NCBI RefSeq assembly: GCF_901709675.1
Contig: NC_051103.1
Location: forward strand, 4,201,501-4,265,500
Reading direction: 5' to 3'
DNA: 64,000 bases
Origin: Syngnathus acus
Taxonomy: Eukaryota; Chordata; Actinopteri; Syngnathiformes; Syngnathidae
Part shown: positions 26,108 to 36,825 of the stretch, piece by piece
Position numbering within the stretch: position 1 is the stretch's first letter
How the letters are laid out: every line of letters starts with the position of its first letter
Program-made: the position numbers and the translations under genes
The notes under the pieces: generated by a model
Databases searched by the model: none
Told to the model about the DNA's origin: nothing
What the model saw: only the letters and a program-made list of their open reading frames with translations

Positions 26108-28312
26108 TGCTGTGGGTGGGGGGGGGGAAACATAAAAGATTTTAGGGCAGGCAAGAATCACAGTTTACAAATTCTTGAGAGCGCTTGTGCTCTGTTTGGT
26201 TCATGAGTTGACATTGGCAATAGGCAGAGTACACCTTGGACTGGTTGCTGGCCAATCACAGGACATATGTACACAACCTTTCTTTCATTTTCACACTAAT
26301 GGATATTTTAGAGTAATAAATGAACCTACGATTTAATGACTTTTATACCAAATCAAAATGTGGCTTTCATATGTTGTGATTGCACGGTTCCCCATTAAGT
26401 TGTGGACAATTTAATAGAATTTCATCAGCAGAGACAACAAACGTACAAAATAAAAAACAATTGCAACAGCTTGACAAATCGTTATACAATCTCACTTTTA
26501 GTTATTACAAAACAGCAAAGAAGTTATACTGAATGTGATCATTCACACGTAAAAGGCTCCACTTGCCCTTAAATAGCATTTCTTGGGAGATCAAAAACGT
26601 ACTAGCGTCGTCATAAAAAATTTTTATCACGCGTTGTTAAAAAGAGCTTTTAAAAAAAACGCTTTCACTTTTTATTTTCTCTTGGATAAAGTTGTGTGTA
26701 AAGGTGAGAAAAAAAAACGGGCGAATTTCCTGGTTGGGAAGCAGCTGTTCCCTCCCACTCCCCGTTACTGACTCACGTTGGCGGCTAGGCCTGTCGCGCG
26801 CACAGCCGTTCAATCACAATAAAGCATTCCTCAAACATGAATGGTTTGTTGCAGGAACACAATAATGGATTTTAAACATTTCTTCACGCAGTCAACAGAG
26901 CTTGAATAACAAACTGGTGTGAATGTTGTATAGACGAACACCATGGAAACGGCGACCATTACGCAAAAGCTAAAGAGCTAACAAGACGTGCTAACGTTAG
27001 CCGACTTAGCACGATGGACGGGGCTGACATGGCGGAGAGCACAGCGAGTCTCTTAGCGATCGAACACTACGTTGCGGTTTCGTTTTTGGAAAAGTATTTT
27101 GATTGTATAGCATGATGGCCTTGGTTCACGAACGCGTAGCTAAAGGAGGGGCTCGACACCGGCAGCCGTGTGTTCATTGCGCCGCTCCAGGAGACATGAC
27201 AGTACCGGTGTAAGGATGCCACAACAAACCGGAGCGACTCGGGTCCACCAGAACGCGACGGCCGTGTCGTTGAATACCCACTTGATCATAAAAGCGTCGA
27301 GACACTCACCTGGAATATTGTTAAAAGCACGTTTGTAGCGATTGTAAAGCCATTCCTTATTTCCAAGCTGGTGTCCGGCGGTGAACAATGACGTAGATGA
27401 GCTTTCCACGGCAACATCCGGGCACCTGGGATCAAACTAGGTCTGTGATTGGCTCCCTCCATCGTTTGACTGCGTTTCGTGCAGATCCGTCGCACGTTCG
27501 TGCCACCGACCTTTGTGTACATGCACATTCATCACCGTGCGCGTTCCACATACAAATCAATTCATACATGACGCCGATGGATTCGAAAAACATTTCGACT
27601 GACGTTACCGCATATATTACACTATCTTCGTAGACGTTCGAGTGCCCCTTGGAAGTGAGGGCTCAACTATTTCAACTTTAAAAAGTTCAACGTACGGTGT
27701 CCACTTCCTGATTTGATCAAACAAAAACAAAAAAAAACATCCACAAAGGCATCAAAACATACAGGTTGGAGTCTTTCGCATTCATTTTCCGAACAAAAAT
27801 AAAAAATAATGTACAAAAGTGTGTGTTAATTTGACAGATGATTGTGCAGTAATTAATTAAGTTTTCAAACTTGCTTTAAGCAGAAGTCAGCACCTACCTG
27901 CCACCATAAAGTGTGCCCGATTAACCCAAAATAAATTTATGATACTTGGGTAGGGTTTTCTTGTTATTTTATTTTGCTTTCTAGTGGACACCAGAAGAAA
28001 TGTGGTAAGTCTTAAAAGTATTTAACTGTTTGTAATTCCTTTAACCTTATTTAAGGTTCCAGGTCTGGCTGGAATTCTGCCATAAGACCCAAATGAGTCT
28101 GCAAAACGTCTCCTATACATTTGCTTTTCAAGCTGTTGACAAGAGCAAACAAAATAAAAAATACCTGCCCAATACTGTAAAACACTGTAAATAATTTAAT
28201 ATGACATATATTAATTGTAATGGACCTTTCTATAAAAGTTTCCAAGACCACACGAATGCACTCGCACAAATTAAATCACTCAAGTCAAGACACATTGTGA
28301 ACCTTTGAAGCG
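26101..28312. other. usp42 5' region and usp42-eif2ak1 spacer
   Basis: Reading leftwards from 28312, this is the eif2ak1 3' flank, then the usp42 promoter, first noncoding exon and first intron. A splice donor CCAG|GTGAGT ends a likely noncoding exon at 27310; its 5' edge is probably near 27420 in a CpG-rich patch (27130-27540). A SINE fragment lies at 26223-26313. No other coding sequence is recognised; the frame covering 27140-27409 lacks an ATG at its start. Confidence 0.55.
26223..26313 (-). mobile_element. SINE fragment (reverse orientation)
   Basis: Contains GGCAGAGTACACCTTGGACT, GGTTGCTGGCCAATCACAGG and TTTTCACACTAATGG. These match, in reverse, the internal part of the common fish tRNA-SINE. 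Ends are ragged and no target-site duplication is seen. It lies in the first intron of usp42. Confidence 0.6.
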
Positions 28313-31300
28313 TCAAGTGTCTTCCCAACTCTGACAATTTTGAAAAGTGCTGTGTGAACTTTGTAGCCGCTGTATTTGTTTCCTCAAAAGATGAATTTCT
28401 TCCTCTTGTGCTGCAACCTTTTTCTTCAAACCACAGATTACCTGAAGAGAAGAAAAAACACACACATGAATATTAGTTGAGTTTATTAAAAAAAAAAAAA
28501 AAAACTGGATTACATCAACAAGATTTGATTGCTTTAAATTATATACCACATCTTTACTGCAGAAGAGTTCACTCTGTAGAAGCTGGCTGGCCGTGGGTCG
28601 CGTGCCGGGCTCAATACTCGTCAGCTTTGAGATGTAATTGGCGAGGACAGGCCATCTGTTGCTGAACGACTCGGATATTTTCCCCTCTCGCAGGTCCCCT
28701 AATGTCCGGACTCGCTCCATCTCTGTACCAAAGGGCTGAAAAAGCTCCAGAGCGAGCACCCCGATGCTGTACATGTCTGACTAGGAGAGAAACAACAAAG
28801 TTGAGCAAACAAAATTTTATCTTTTTATTCAACTATCCTACGCCTGCTATAAATACCTTTGAATCATAATGGGAGCTCCGCAGTTGCTCAGGTGCTGCGT
28901 AGACAAATGTACCCACGCCCGTCGTATGTGGGGAATCTGAAAAGTACACCAGAAACATGACACCACTAACAATTGACTATTCTGGAGGTAAAATGTTGCA
29001 AACAATGAGATTTTACCATCAGTGGGAGAAATGACGCTTTCAGGATTATTTAGTATTAGACCACTGCAAGCTAAACCAAAGTCGCCAATACGAACGTGAC
29101 AGTCATGACCGTTGAGGAAAATGTTCCTTGGCTGTGGGGGGGGGGGAGATTAATCAAAGTGCCATTAATACACAGTGCACAGCACTTACCTTGAGGTCTC
29201 TGTGAATTATTCCACTCGTGTGAATGTATTCCACCCCTTCCAGAATTTTTCTGAGCAGACTGAACGTGTTCTCAGCGTTCACGCATCCGTAAGGACCTGC
29301 GAAGATTATTGTTGGAAACGTTACAAACCTCATCCAGTAAATTCGACAAATGTGAATTTGATGCGGAGTGAATACATCTTGAAATTTGCTCCTCTTTGGG
29401 CTTGGAATTCCTCTCAGTCATCCAGTCTTTGAGCGAACGTTCACATAGCTGCATTTGGATGTAGAGCATCAGGTGGAGGCGGACCTGCGCACGCCATAAG
29501 GAACAACTTTATTGATAAAGCGATTAAAAAAAAATAATTGTGTCCATTTTTATTCACCTACCTCCTTAGCGGGTTTTGCCATCTGTTTATTGTCGCTATA
29601 CTGCTCACACTTCTTTTCAACACAGGAGGAGTTGTTGTTGACCTCAATCCCGCTATTGCTAGACTCCTCCTCCAACAGTCCGGACGTGTCCCAACCAACG
29701 GCGGGACATTTCGAGGTCTTAATGGGCCCTCTCTGTCCCAGGAAGACGCAGGGTACGTAGTTCTCGGGGATACGTCGCATCATACTCGGACACGCCTCCT
29801 GACCCTTCTCTTGTGTCAGCGCTAGTGGGTTGCCAGGTGGGCCATTGCTTGGCGGCACAGCGGCGTTTGAAGAACAGTTCACCTGCGGCTGGCTTCGGCT
29901 TTGGAAAACTACAGAGTAACTTGAGCTACTGCTGTCAAGGTCCTCGTCAGAACTGCAATTAAAAAGGCAATACAAGTGTGTGCAAAACTGTGCAGCCGTG
30001 TTTTTAGTTCTCTTACATGTCTTCTTGTGTAGCCAATTCAGGTAGGCGATTCTCTGCATCTGCAATGGGAAGCAGTTTGCCATGACATCTTTGTCCAGAG
30101 GTTACAACACCATTCACAAAAACAATTTGAGTTTCCTTACACGTCGTGGACTGAACGTGCTCCATCCACGCTGTGTGATAGCCGACGATGTTGACGTGTT
30201 GCAAACTGGACAGCACTTTCACTTCTCTGAGAACCTATTTCATAATACACAGGAACGTTGCAGTTATGAGACGATTCTTGGACGTGAAAGCAAATATAAA
30301 ATTTAAGCCGACCGCTCACCTTCATGCAATCCTCCTTTGAGACTTTTTTAATGAGAATCTTCTTCACAGCATAGCACTGCCCATCCAGTTTGTTTAGCAC
30401 CTTTGTAAAAGAATAAAAGAAATTGGGTGACCAATACTCAACAGTCAAAATAGCCACATCATAAACAATGTAGCACCTTATAAACATTCCCATAAGATCC
30501 TTTTCCAATTCTACCAATTTCTTCAAACTCGCTTAAATAACGGGACGTCTGGGCTTGAAAGAGTCTCTCCTTTTGTCTGCGGGAGGACAAACAGCAACTT
30601 AAAGCAGGTGGCACTTTTCAAAGTAGTCTGACATGCTTCAAGTTTTTTGAACTATTAAAAGTTAGCTTCACCTCAGTGCAGGGTTGTGTGTGTTTATGTT
30701 AAGGCTTTGCTGCTCCTGAATAATACGAAAAGAACAAAAAATAGAGATTAGGGGTTAAATTAAAAATGTTCAAGTAATCTATCAGATCAAAAGATTTATT
30801 TTTTTTACCAGTGAGTACGGTGAGGAGCTAACAGCGTTTAGCAGCTCGGTGAAGGCCCGATTGTGTTGGAGTCTGACTGTGCTGAACTCGTCACTTATGG
30901 CCAAAGGTGAGAGAAGATTCATAGAAGCTAACCGCTGGCCAATAACTAATAGAAACAAAAAAAGGCAAAAGTTCAGGTGGCAGGATTTTACATTATTTCA
31001 TCATTGCGGTCCGTACCTTTAAATAATGTTCGCGAGCGTGCTGGATTACTTTCGTAAACAAAGCACAAAAGCTCCAGCAGGGAGCCCATGAGGAGGTGGT
31101 TGGGGATAGCTGAGGCAAACTCTTGGACGGACGAGTCGCGTCTACCCGCCAAGAGAACTTCATGGTGACTGTCGGTGTCGGAAGCTGAGAGAGAAATAAA
31201 ACTGACTAAGGGCATGGCAATAACAGTAGACACAAATCATTTTTAATCCAAATTTTAAAAGTATTAAAAAAAAAAGTCAGTTCTCATATTACATTTGAAA

Positions 31301-32061
31301 TAAAAGACGTTACATCAAATTCTCTTACCTTCTTCGATTATTTTTGCTAGTATTTCAACAATGTTTTTTTCTTTTTGGTCCATCTTTTAATGACAACACG
31401 CAGAGCAGCACTACTGAGTGTCTTGTAACATTTTAAGGCAACAATACTCATCTTGTTTATACATAAGGGGGCGTATACTGCTGCCATCCTTATCTTGAAG
31501 GACCAGTGCCTACCAGACCTCCACCTCTTTCCATTAACAGGGAGGCAGCATATAATGAGATAATATTTTTACAGAATGCAAATCTGTCTCATTAATGAAC
31601 GTTCTATACTCCTTAAACCTCCTGACAGTCATTGTGTTGGGGGAATATCTTGCTTCTCCAAATCTGCTGAATCATCTATGTTTACTTTTGTCATTACGTG
31701 TAGACTTTTAAGTCTCTCAAGCCAAACAACAGAATTTTCTGTAAGACTTTTACAAATGACTAGTAATACGCACGTTTTGGAATCTTTAATTCAGAAAGCA
31801 ACAACAGGGCTAACGCTTTAAGCTAATCCTGAATAGTTACCTGCTGCTTAAATTACTGTAAATGTTACATAAGAAGAAGAAAAGCTGCTTACTGTCAAAG
31901 TGTACTTCATCGTCCTCTTCGGTGGCAAGACTTGGCAGACTACTGCAGTCATGATTACCAACGGCTTTAAGCAGACAGCTTCGGGGAAGTAGAATCTTAT
32001 TACTGCTACTAGAACATTCCTCCGATCGCAAGTGCCTGCTAGCGGACGTTAAACTGTACAT
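28313..32061 (-). CDS. eif2ak1: Heme-regulated eIF2-alpha kinase (HRI)
   Basis: Cytosolic kinase that phosphorylates eIF2-alpha Ser51 when heme is low or mitochondria are stressed. Fifteen exons in transcript order: 31893-32061, 31017-31184, 30809-30945, 30672-30715, 30477-30576, 30320-30400, 30141-30234, 30017-30059, 29562-29952, 29376-29484, 29190-29296, 29017-29131, 28857-28936, 28547-28780, 28313-28441. They total 2001 nt, or 666 residues (human 630). The N-terminal heme-binding region runs to about residue 170. Kinase features are P-loop [10 protein letters not shown] (197-206), Lys219, a Ser-rich insert (about 280-405), HRDLK (477-481) and DFG (498-500), followed by a C-terminal coiled coil. 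The family's heme-ligand Cys-Pro is Cys446-Pro447. The first exon is the least sure: an alternative start exon at 31329-31383 fits the same downstream phase. It is head-to-head with pms2. Confidence 0.95.
31329..31383 (-). other. Possible alternative first exon of eif2ak1
   Basis: Begins ATGGACCAAAAAG, stays open for 18 codons, and ends GAAG|GTAAGA in the phase that joins the 31017-31184 exon. It cannot follow the 31893-32061 exon in frame. The sequence before its ATG has only a weak pyrimidine tract, so it may be a first exon with its own transcription start and not a spliced internal one. Confidence 0.45.
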
Positions 32062-32842
32062 GTTAATTGACCATAATAAATAACCGAGGATCTGAATTTA
32101 GGCGAGCAAATACTATCTGTATTGGTTCAAACAAACTTGGTTATATGTTTATATAATTGGACAACAATTCTCACGAGTTGTAAGGTGGCGGCCATCTTTC
32201 CTTAGACTCAGGAAGGCACCGTCAGCAAATACAATTTATTGTTATAAAATATTATTTGCTGTCATTAACAAAATGAAACTCTACAGAAAGCACATATGAT
32301 TATGAACATCTAAATAAATATACATTTCGAATCAATCATGAAGAAAAATAAGTGTCTTCTCATGACGACACTTTATTTGTACATTCAACCCTGATCATTT
32401 GTACGTGCGCCCTAAAGCCACATTGGGCCTATGGCGGTGATGAAATGTTACAGTGCGATAAAATATTTAGAGATAAGTTATTTCTGTAGTGAGTTAGTTT
32501 TTTTATTTTTATAATTTTACAAACAGGTTTTTATTAATAATTCCTCTCTTTTTAAAGGTACATGTGATGCGCTTAGTTTGTTGACATGCGCATCTAATAC
32601 GCAGCGGTGACTCTGCTAATGTCCGTCTACGCCGCGCGGTACGGTTTGAGACCTCATGTTTGTTTACATCATGGCTACCTTTGTTTTGGCTGTTTTTTCC
32701 ACTAAAGTATCAGTAAATGATCAAAAGTTAACAATGGGCTAATCATTTATTCTATGCCTGCGTTTTATAACTATCGGATTTCTATTTCACATCAAAACCT
32801 CTGAACGTAGTGTGGCTCAATCCCTGCAACATTTTCTGAATT
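32062..32842. promoter_or_regulatory. Bidirectional promoter region between eif2ak1 and pms2
   Basis: 781 bp between the two divergent start codons. A YY1-like core (AAGATGGCCGCC on the - strand) lies near 32186-32205, and a CpG-richer patch at 32585-32645. No TATA box is seen on either strand. The order and roles of elements are inferred. Confidence 0.5.
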
Positions 32843-35800
32843 ATGACTGACAATTGGTAAGTTGATTTTTGATTTTGAATAAGAGGAAGGAAAAGAAGTG
32901 TGCAGTCTTTGTAATTGCCCGTTTTGCATTTAGTAGCTTGGAACCTGCTGGAGCCATCAAGGCCATTGACAAGAACTCGGTGCATCAAATCTGCTCTGGT
33001 CAGGTGGTGCTGACCTTGGCCACTGCTGTTAAAGAACTGGTGGAGAACAGTATTGATGCTGGGGCCACCAACATTGGTAAGAAAAGAAAATGGGAAAATT
33101 GTATGAATCAGCACAATACTTAGTAGAACTACTAAATATTCCAGATGTCAAACTGAAGGAGCACGGAATTGAACTTGTGGAAGTATCTGATAATGGAAAA
33201 GGTGTCGAGGAGGCCAACTTTGAAGGATTGAGTACGTATCTGTTAATTTATAATCGTTAAGATGTTTGAATGATGACATGTGTCACCTGTCCCATAGCGT
33301 TAAAACATCACACTTCAAAATTGAGGGATTTTTCCGATCTCCTCCATGTGGAGACATTTGGCTTCAGAGGTGAAGCCCTCAGTTCTTTATGTGCACTAAG
33401 GTGATATATCTCGACAGCCTGTCTTCAAATCTCTATAATGAGTGCTAAATTGTACTTACTTTGTTATTCTCCCACCAGTGACGTAAGTGTGGTGACGTGC
33501 CATGAATCCAGCACCGTCGGGACCAAGCTGGTCTTTGACCACAAGGGCCACTTGGTTCAGCGGCTACCTCATCCACGGCAGCAAGGCACCACAGTCACCC
33601 TGCAGCAGCTCTTCCTAACCCTGCCCGTCAGACACAAGGAGTTCCGGCGCAATATTAAAAGGGCCAGTTGAATATTTGTTTCATGTAATAGGCAACAGAG
33701 GCCTGATTAATGGATCTAGACTGAATTGATTTGTCGTTGATTCTTTTAGGAGTTCACCAAAATGGTGCATGTTTTGCAGTCTTACTGCATCATCTCTACT
33801 GGCGTGCGCATTACCTGCTCCAACCAAAGTGGACAGGGGAAGCGCAACATTGTTGTAAACACAAGTGGAAGCCAGAATATGAGAGACAACATAGGAGCTA
33901 TATTTGGACCCAAACAGGTTGGAAAATAGAATTCGACAACACTGACATGTTGAAGTCGTTGATTTTTTTTTTTTTACATTGTTTCTGCAGCTACAGAACC
34001 TTCTGCCCTTTCAGCATGTGCCTCCTAATGACAACGTCTTGGAAGAATATGGTCTTGAGAACGCGGAACTCCCCCAAAAATTATTTTGGTGAGTAACACT
34101 GTTAATGTAGATGTTGCGGATTCAATATTAATATTTTTGAAATTTTGGCAGCATCACAGGCTTTGTGTCACAAGCAGACCACGGTGTGGGAAGAAGTGCC
34201 ACAGACAGACAATTCTTTTTTATAAACAAGCGACCATGTGACCCCCAAAAGGTATGTAATGGATTTGTTGGGGTTTTTGCTTCCAACCTGAATTCTGGTT
34301 CTTCTCCCCTGACAGGTGACCAAACTTGTGAATGAAGTCTATCATATGTATAACAGACATCAGTATCCATTTGTTGCCCTGAACATCGAAGTTGCCTCAG
34401 GTAAAAGAAAAAAATGTTAAAAAGGGTCATTTTAAGCATTGTAGTTTTTTAAGTATTCACTATTTTTTTTTAAATTTCAGAGTGTGTGGATGTCAACGTT
34501 ACCCCAGACAAGCGGCAGATTCTCCTTCAGGAGGAGAAACTCTTATTAGCCATTTTAAAGTCTTGTCTCATCAGCATGTTTGAGGCCGGGGTCAATAAAA
34601 TTAGTCTAAACAATACTCTCATTCCCAGCAGCGGTAAGATGGCATTATTTCATTCAAGAAAAACTTGACTGTAACATCTCCTGTGACTATTTTCCAGCGA
34701 CTGCATCTAAACAATCTGAAGAGAACATGTTTGAGTCTGGAGATAACACACGACTCGTGACTGAGAGCCCGAAGTCATCCCTGAACTTGGCTGATCTAAA
34801 AGCTGCTTTTTCGAATTACCACAACTCCAATTCTGGTGTCAAGTCCAATTTGTCAAAAGCTGCCAATAATTCTCCGGCGCAAAAAAACATCAAGTCTTTC
34901 TTTAAAGACACTGGAAAAACTTCCTGTAATCCAGGTGGGAAATCTCCTTTAACCCTCAAGTGTAATTTGAAGACAGGTTCCTCAGCAGGGAGGTCAGTTC
35001 TGGATGGGTTCAGATATGGTAAAGGTCATGACTCCAAGGACATTGCTCCATACAGTTTGGACATTCCTTCACCAGATAGTCAGAATTGTGACCCACATTC
35101 ACCTGCTTTTGATGTGGAAGAACCGATCATAAAAAAAGAAGCACCGACAGAGACAACCGAAGTTCTCCAGGAGTCTTACCTGCAAATCGAACCAACCGCT
35201 GAGAGCGAGTGTCGCTCTTTGAGTCCAGATTTGAAAAGAGCCAGAAAAGAGAATCCAGATTGTGCGGTGGATGCTCCGATCAGTTTACAGAAGAGGGCAG
35301 TGTCGCTCTATTTCTCATTGCAAGACCTGACTGGGAAGATAAAAAGGTTACAGGACCGCAAGCAGAAGGAAAAAAACAGTGAGGAGCTTCAGTACCGACG
35401 CTTCAGAGCCAAAATCAACCCGGGAGAAAGCCAATGTGCAGAGGCGGAGCTGAAGAAGGAGATCAGGTGGGCTCATATATAAACTCAACATTATTATGGC
35501 AATTGGTTAATCTGCTTTTTGTGCCCCCCCCCTCCACAACAGCAAAGACATGTTCAAACAGATGGAAATTGTAGGCCAGTTTAATCTGGGCTTTATCATC
35601 ACCAAACTCAACTCGGACATCTTCATGATCGACCAGCATGCCACAGATGAGAAATACAACTTTGAAATGCTGCAACAACACACAGTGCTCCAAGGACAAA
35701 AACTCATTGTGCAAGTATCCAAACATTTCAAATGAATTTGAATGTGAAACGAACAAGTTAGGTCGAATTAGACTTTGATGTATTTGTTTATTTTTCAGCC

Positions 35801-36358
35801 CTCAAAAACTTCACCTCACTGCAGTCAACGAGAACGTACTTATGGAAAATATTGAGATCTTTCAAAAGAACGGCTTTGAATTTCAGATTGATGAAGATGG
35901 TAGGATTTTGAGTTTTCAAGTAAAAAAAAAAAAAATTCTATTGTAGATGAGTAAACATTAAATGCATTTCCCAATGTAGCTCAAGTGATGGAGAGGGTCA
36001 AGCTGGTATCTCTGCCCACAAGTAAGAACTGGACATTTGGTCCTACCGACATTGAGGAGCTGATCTTCATGCTCAGTGACAGCCCGGGGGTCATGTGTCG
36101 GCCGTCACGCGTCAGGCAGATGTTTGCCTCCAGAGCTTGTCGAAAATCTGTGAGTTGCTAATAGTTTACAATTTGACGTATTAGGCAGTCTATATATTTG
36201 TTTTTCCTGTCCAGGTTATGATTGGCACGGCACTGAGTACAAGCGAGATGAAGAAACTGGTGGGTCACATGGCTGAGATTGAACAGCCATGGAACTGCCC
36301 TCACGGGAGGCCCACCATGAGACACCTGGTCAACCTGGATCTCCTCTCACAAAATTGA
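32843..36358 (+). CDS. pms2: DNA mismatch repair endonuclease PMS2
   Basis: Pairs with MLH1 as MutL-alpha; a PCNA-activated nickase in nuclear mismatch repair. Fifteen exons: 32843-32856, 32934-33076, 33145-33231, 33298-33400, 33479-33662, 33750-33917, 33991-34088, 34152-34251, 34316-34400, 34481-34633, 34698-35466, 35543-35710, 35799-35899, 35980-36149, 36215-36358. They total 2487 nt, or 828 residues (human 862). The GHKL ATPase is intact (Glu39, Asn43, SDNGKGV, GFRGEAL, VGRSSTDRQ-like [10 protein letters not shown]). A long disordered linker lies in exon 11, and the metal site [12 protein letters not shown] is at 665-676, with CPHGRPT near the end. Two introns (after 33662 and after 35710) begin with GC, not GT, in the only reading that keeps the frame. 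A PCNA-box-like QKNIKSFF lies at residues 440-447. Confidence 0.98.
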
Positions 36359-36825
36359 TCAAGAAGAAGCGCAATCCTACTTGATGATTCACTTAAGAAT
36401 CAAAACCTGACCCCAAACAGATACTGTGTATAATTTTTGTAATTATATGTGATTGTTGCATTTTTACCTATAAATTCTTTTGAAATGTTATTTTAAATGT
36501 TCCATGACATCACACAGTATGAACAAAGAAAAAGAAAATGTTGTTTTATTAGTGTGTTCTCTCATCGCACTCCTTTGTGTATTTGTGGGCTACCTGTGCT
36601 TGTTTTCTTTTTGCCCCATTCAATATGGCGGTTAGCTTGACATAAAATTATGCGCTGAATGTTACTGGTTGCCATGGAAACCACTTTGTTTATTTTCGCG
36701 TTCGCGTTCCTTCAGAAACACTCCGTTCACGTTTTTCACTTTTTGGCCTTAAGTTGGCAACAATCTTTGTACACAAGGACAACACATTAATATTTAATAT
36801 TCTAACAATTAAAAATTATATCGAG
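36359..36825. other. pms2-rsph10b spacer
   Basis: Holds the pms2 3' UTR and the rsph10b promoter. No canonical AATAAA for pms2 was found. A YY1-like CAATATGGCGG occurs at about 36621. The X-box is listed separately. Confidence 0.6.
36668..36693 (+). promoter_or_regulatory. RFX X-box plus forkhead site upstream of rsph10b
   Basis: GTTGCCATGGAAAC (36668-36681) is a perfect X-box half-site pair, the target of RFX factors in ciliary genes. TGTTTAT (36687-36693) fits the forkhead core TRTTTRY used by FOXJ1. It lies 145 bp before the start codon of a motile-cilium gene. The regulation is inferred. Confidence 0.75.

Noticed and set aside
27140-27409. 89-codon frame beginning MESSSTSLFTAGHQ before usp42
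   Set aside because: Its first codon is GTG, not ATG, and it crosses a good splice donor at 27310; better read as the usp42 noncoding first exon.
32062-32842. A remaining aimp2 exon between eif2ak1 and pms2
   Set aside because: Looked for because of human synteny; no frame resembles AIMP2 and the space is promoter-sized.
36754-36825. N-terminal extension of rsph10b starting at 36754
   Set aside because: The codon at 36754 is TTG; the first true in-frame ATG is 36826.
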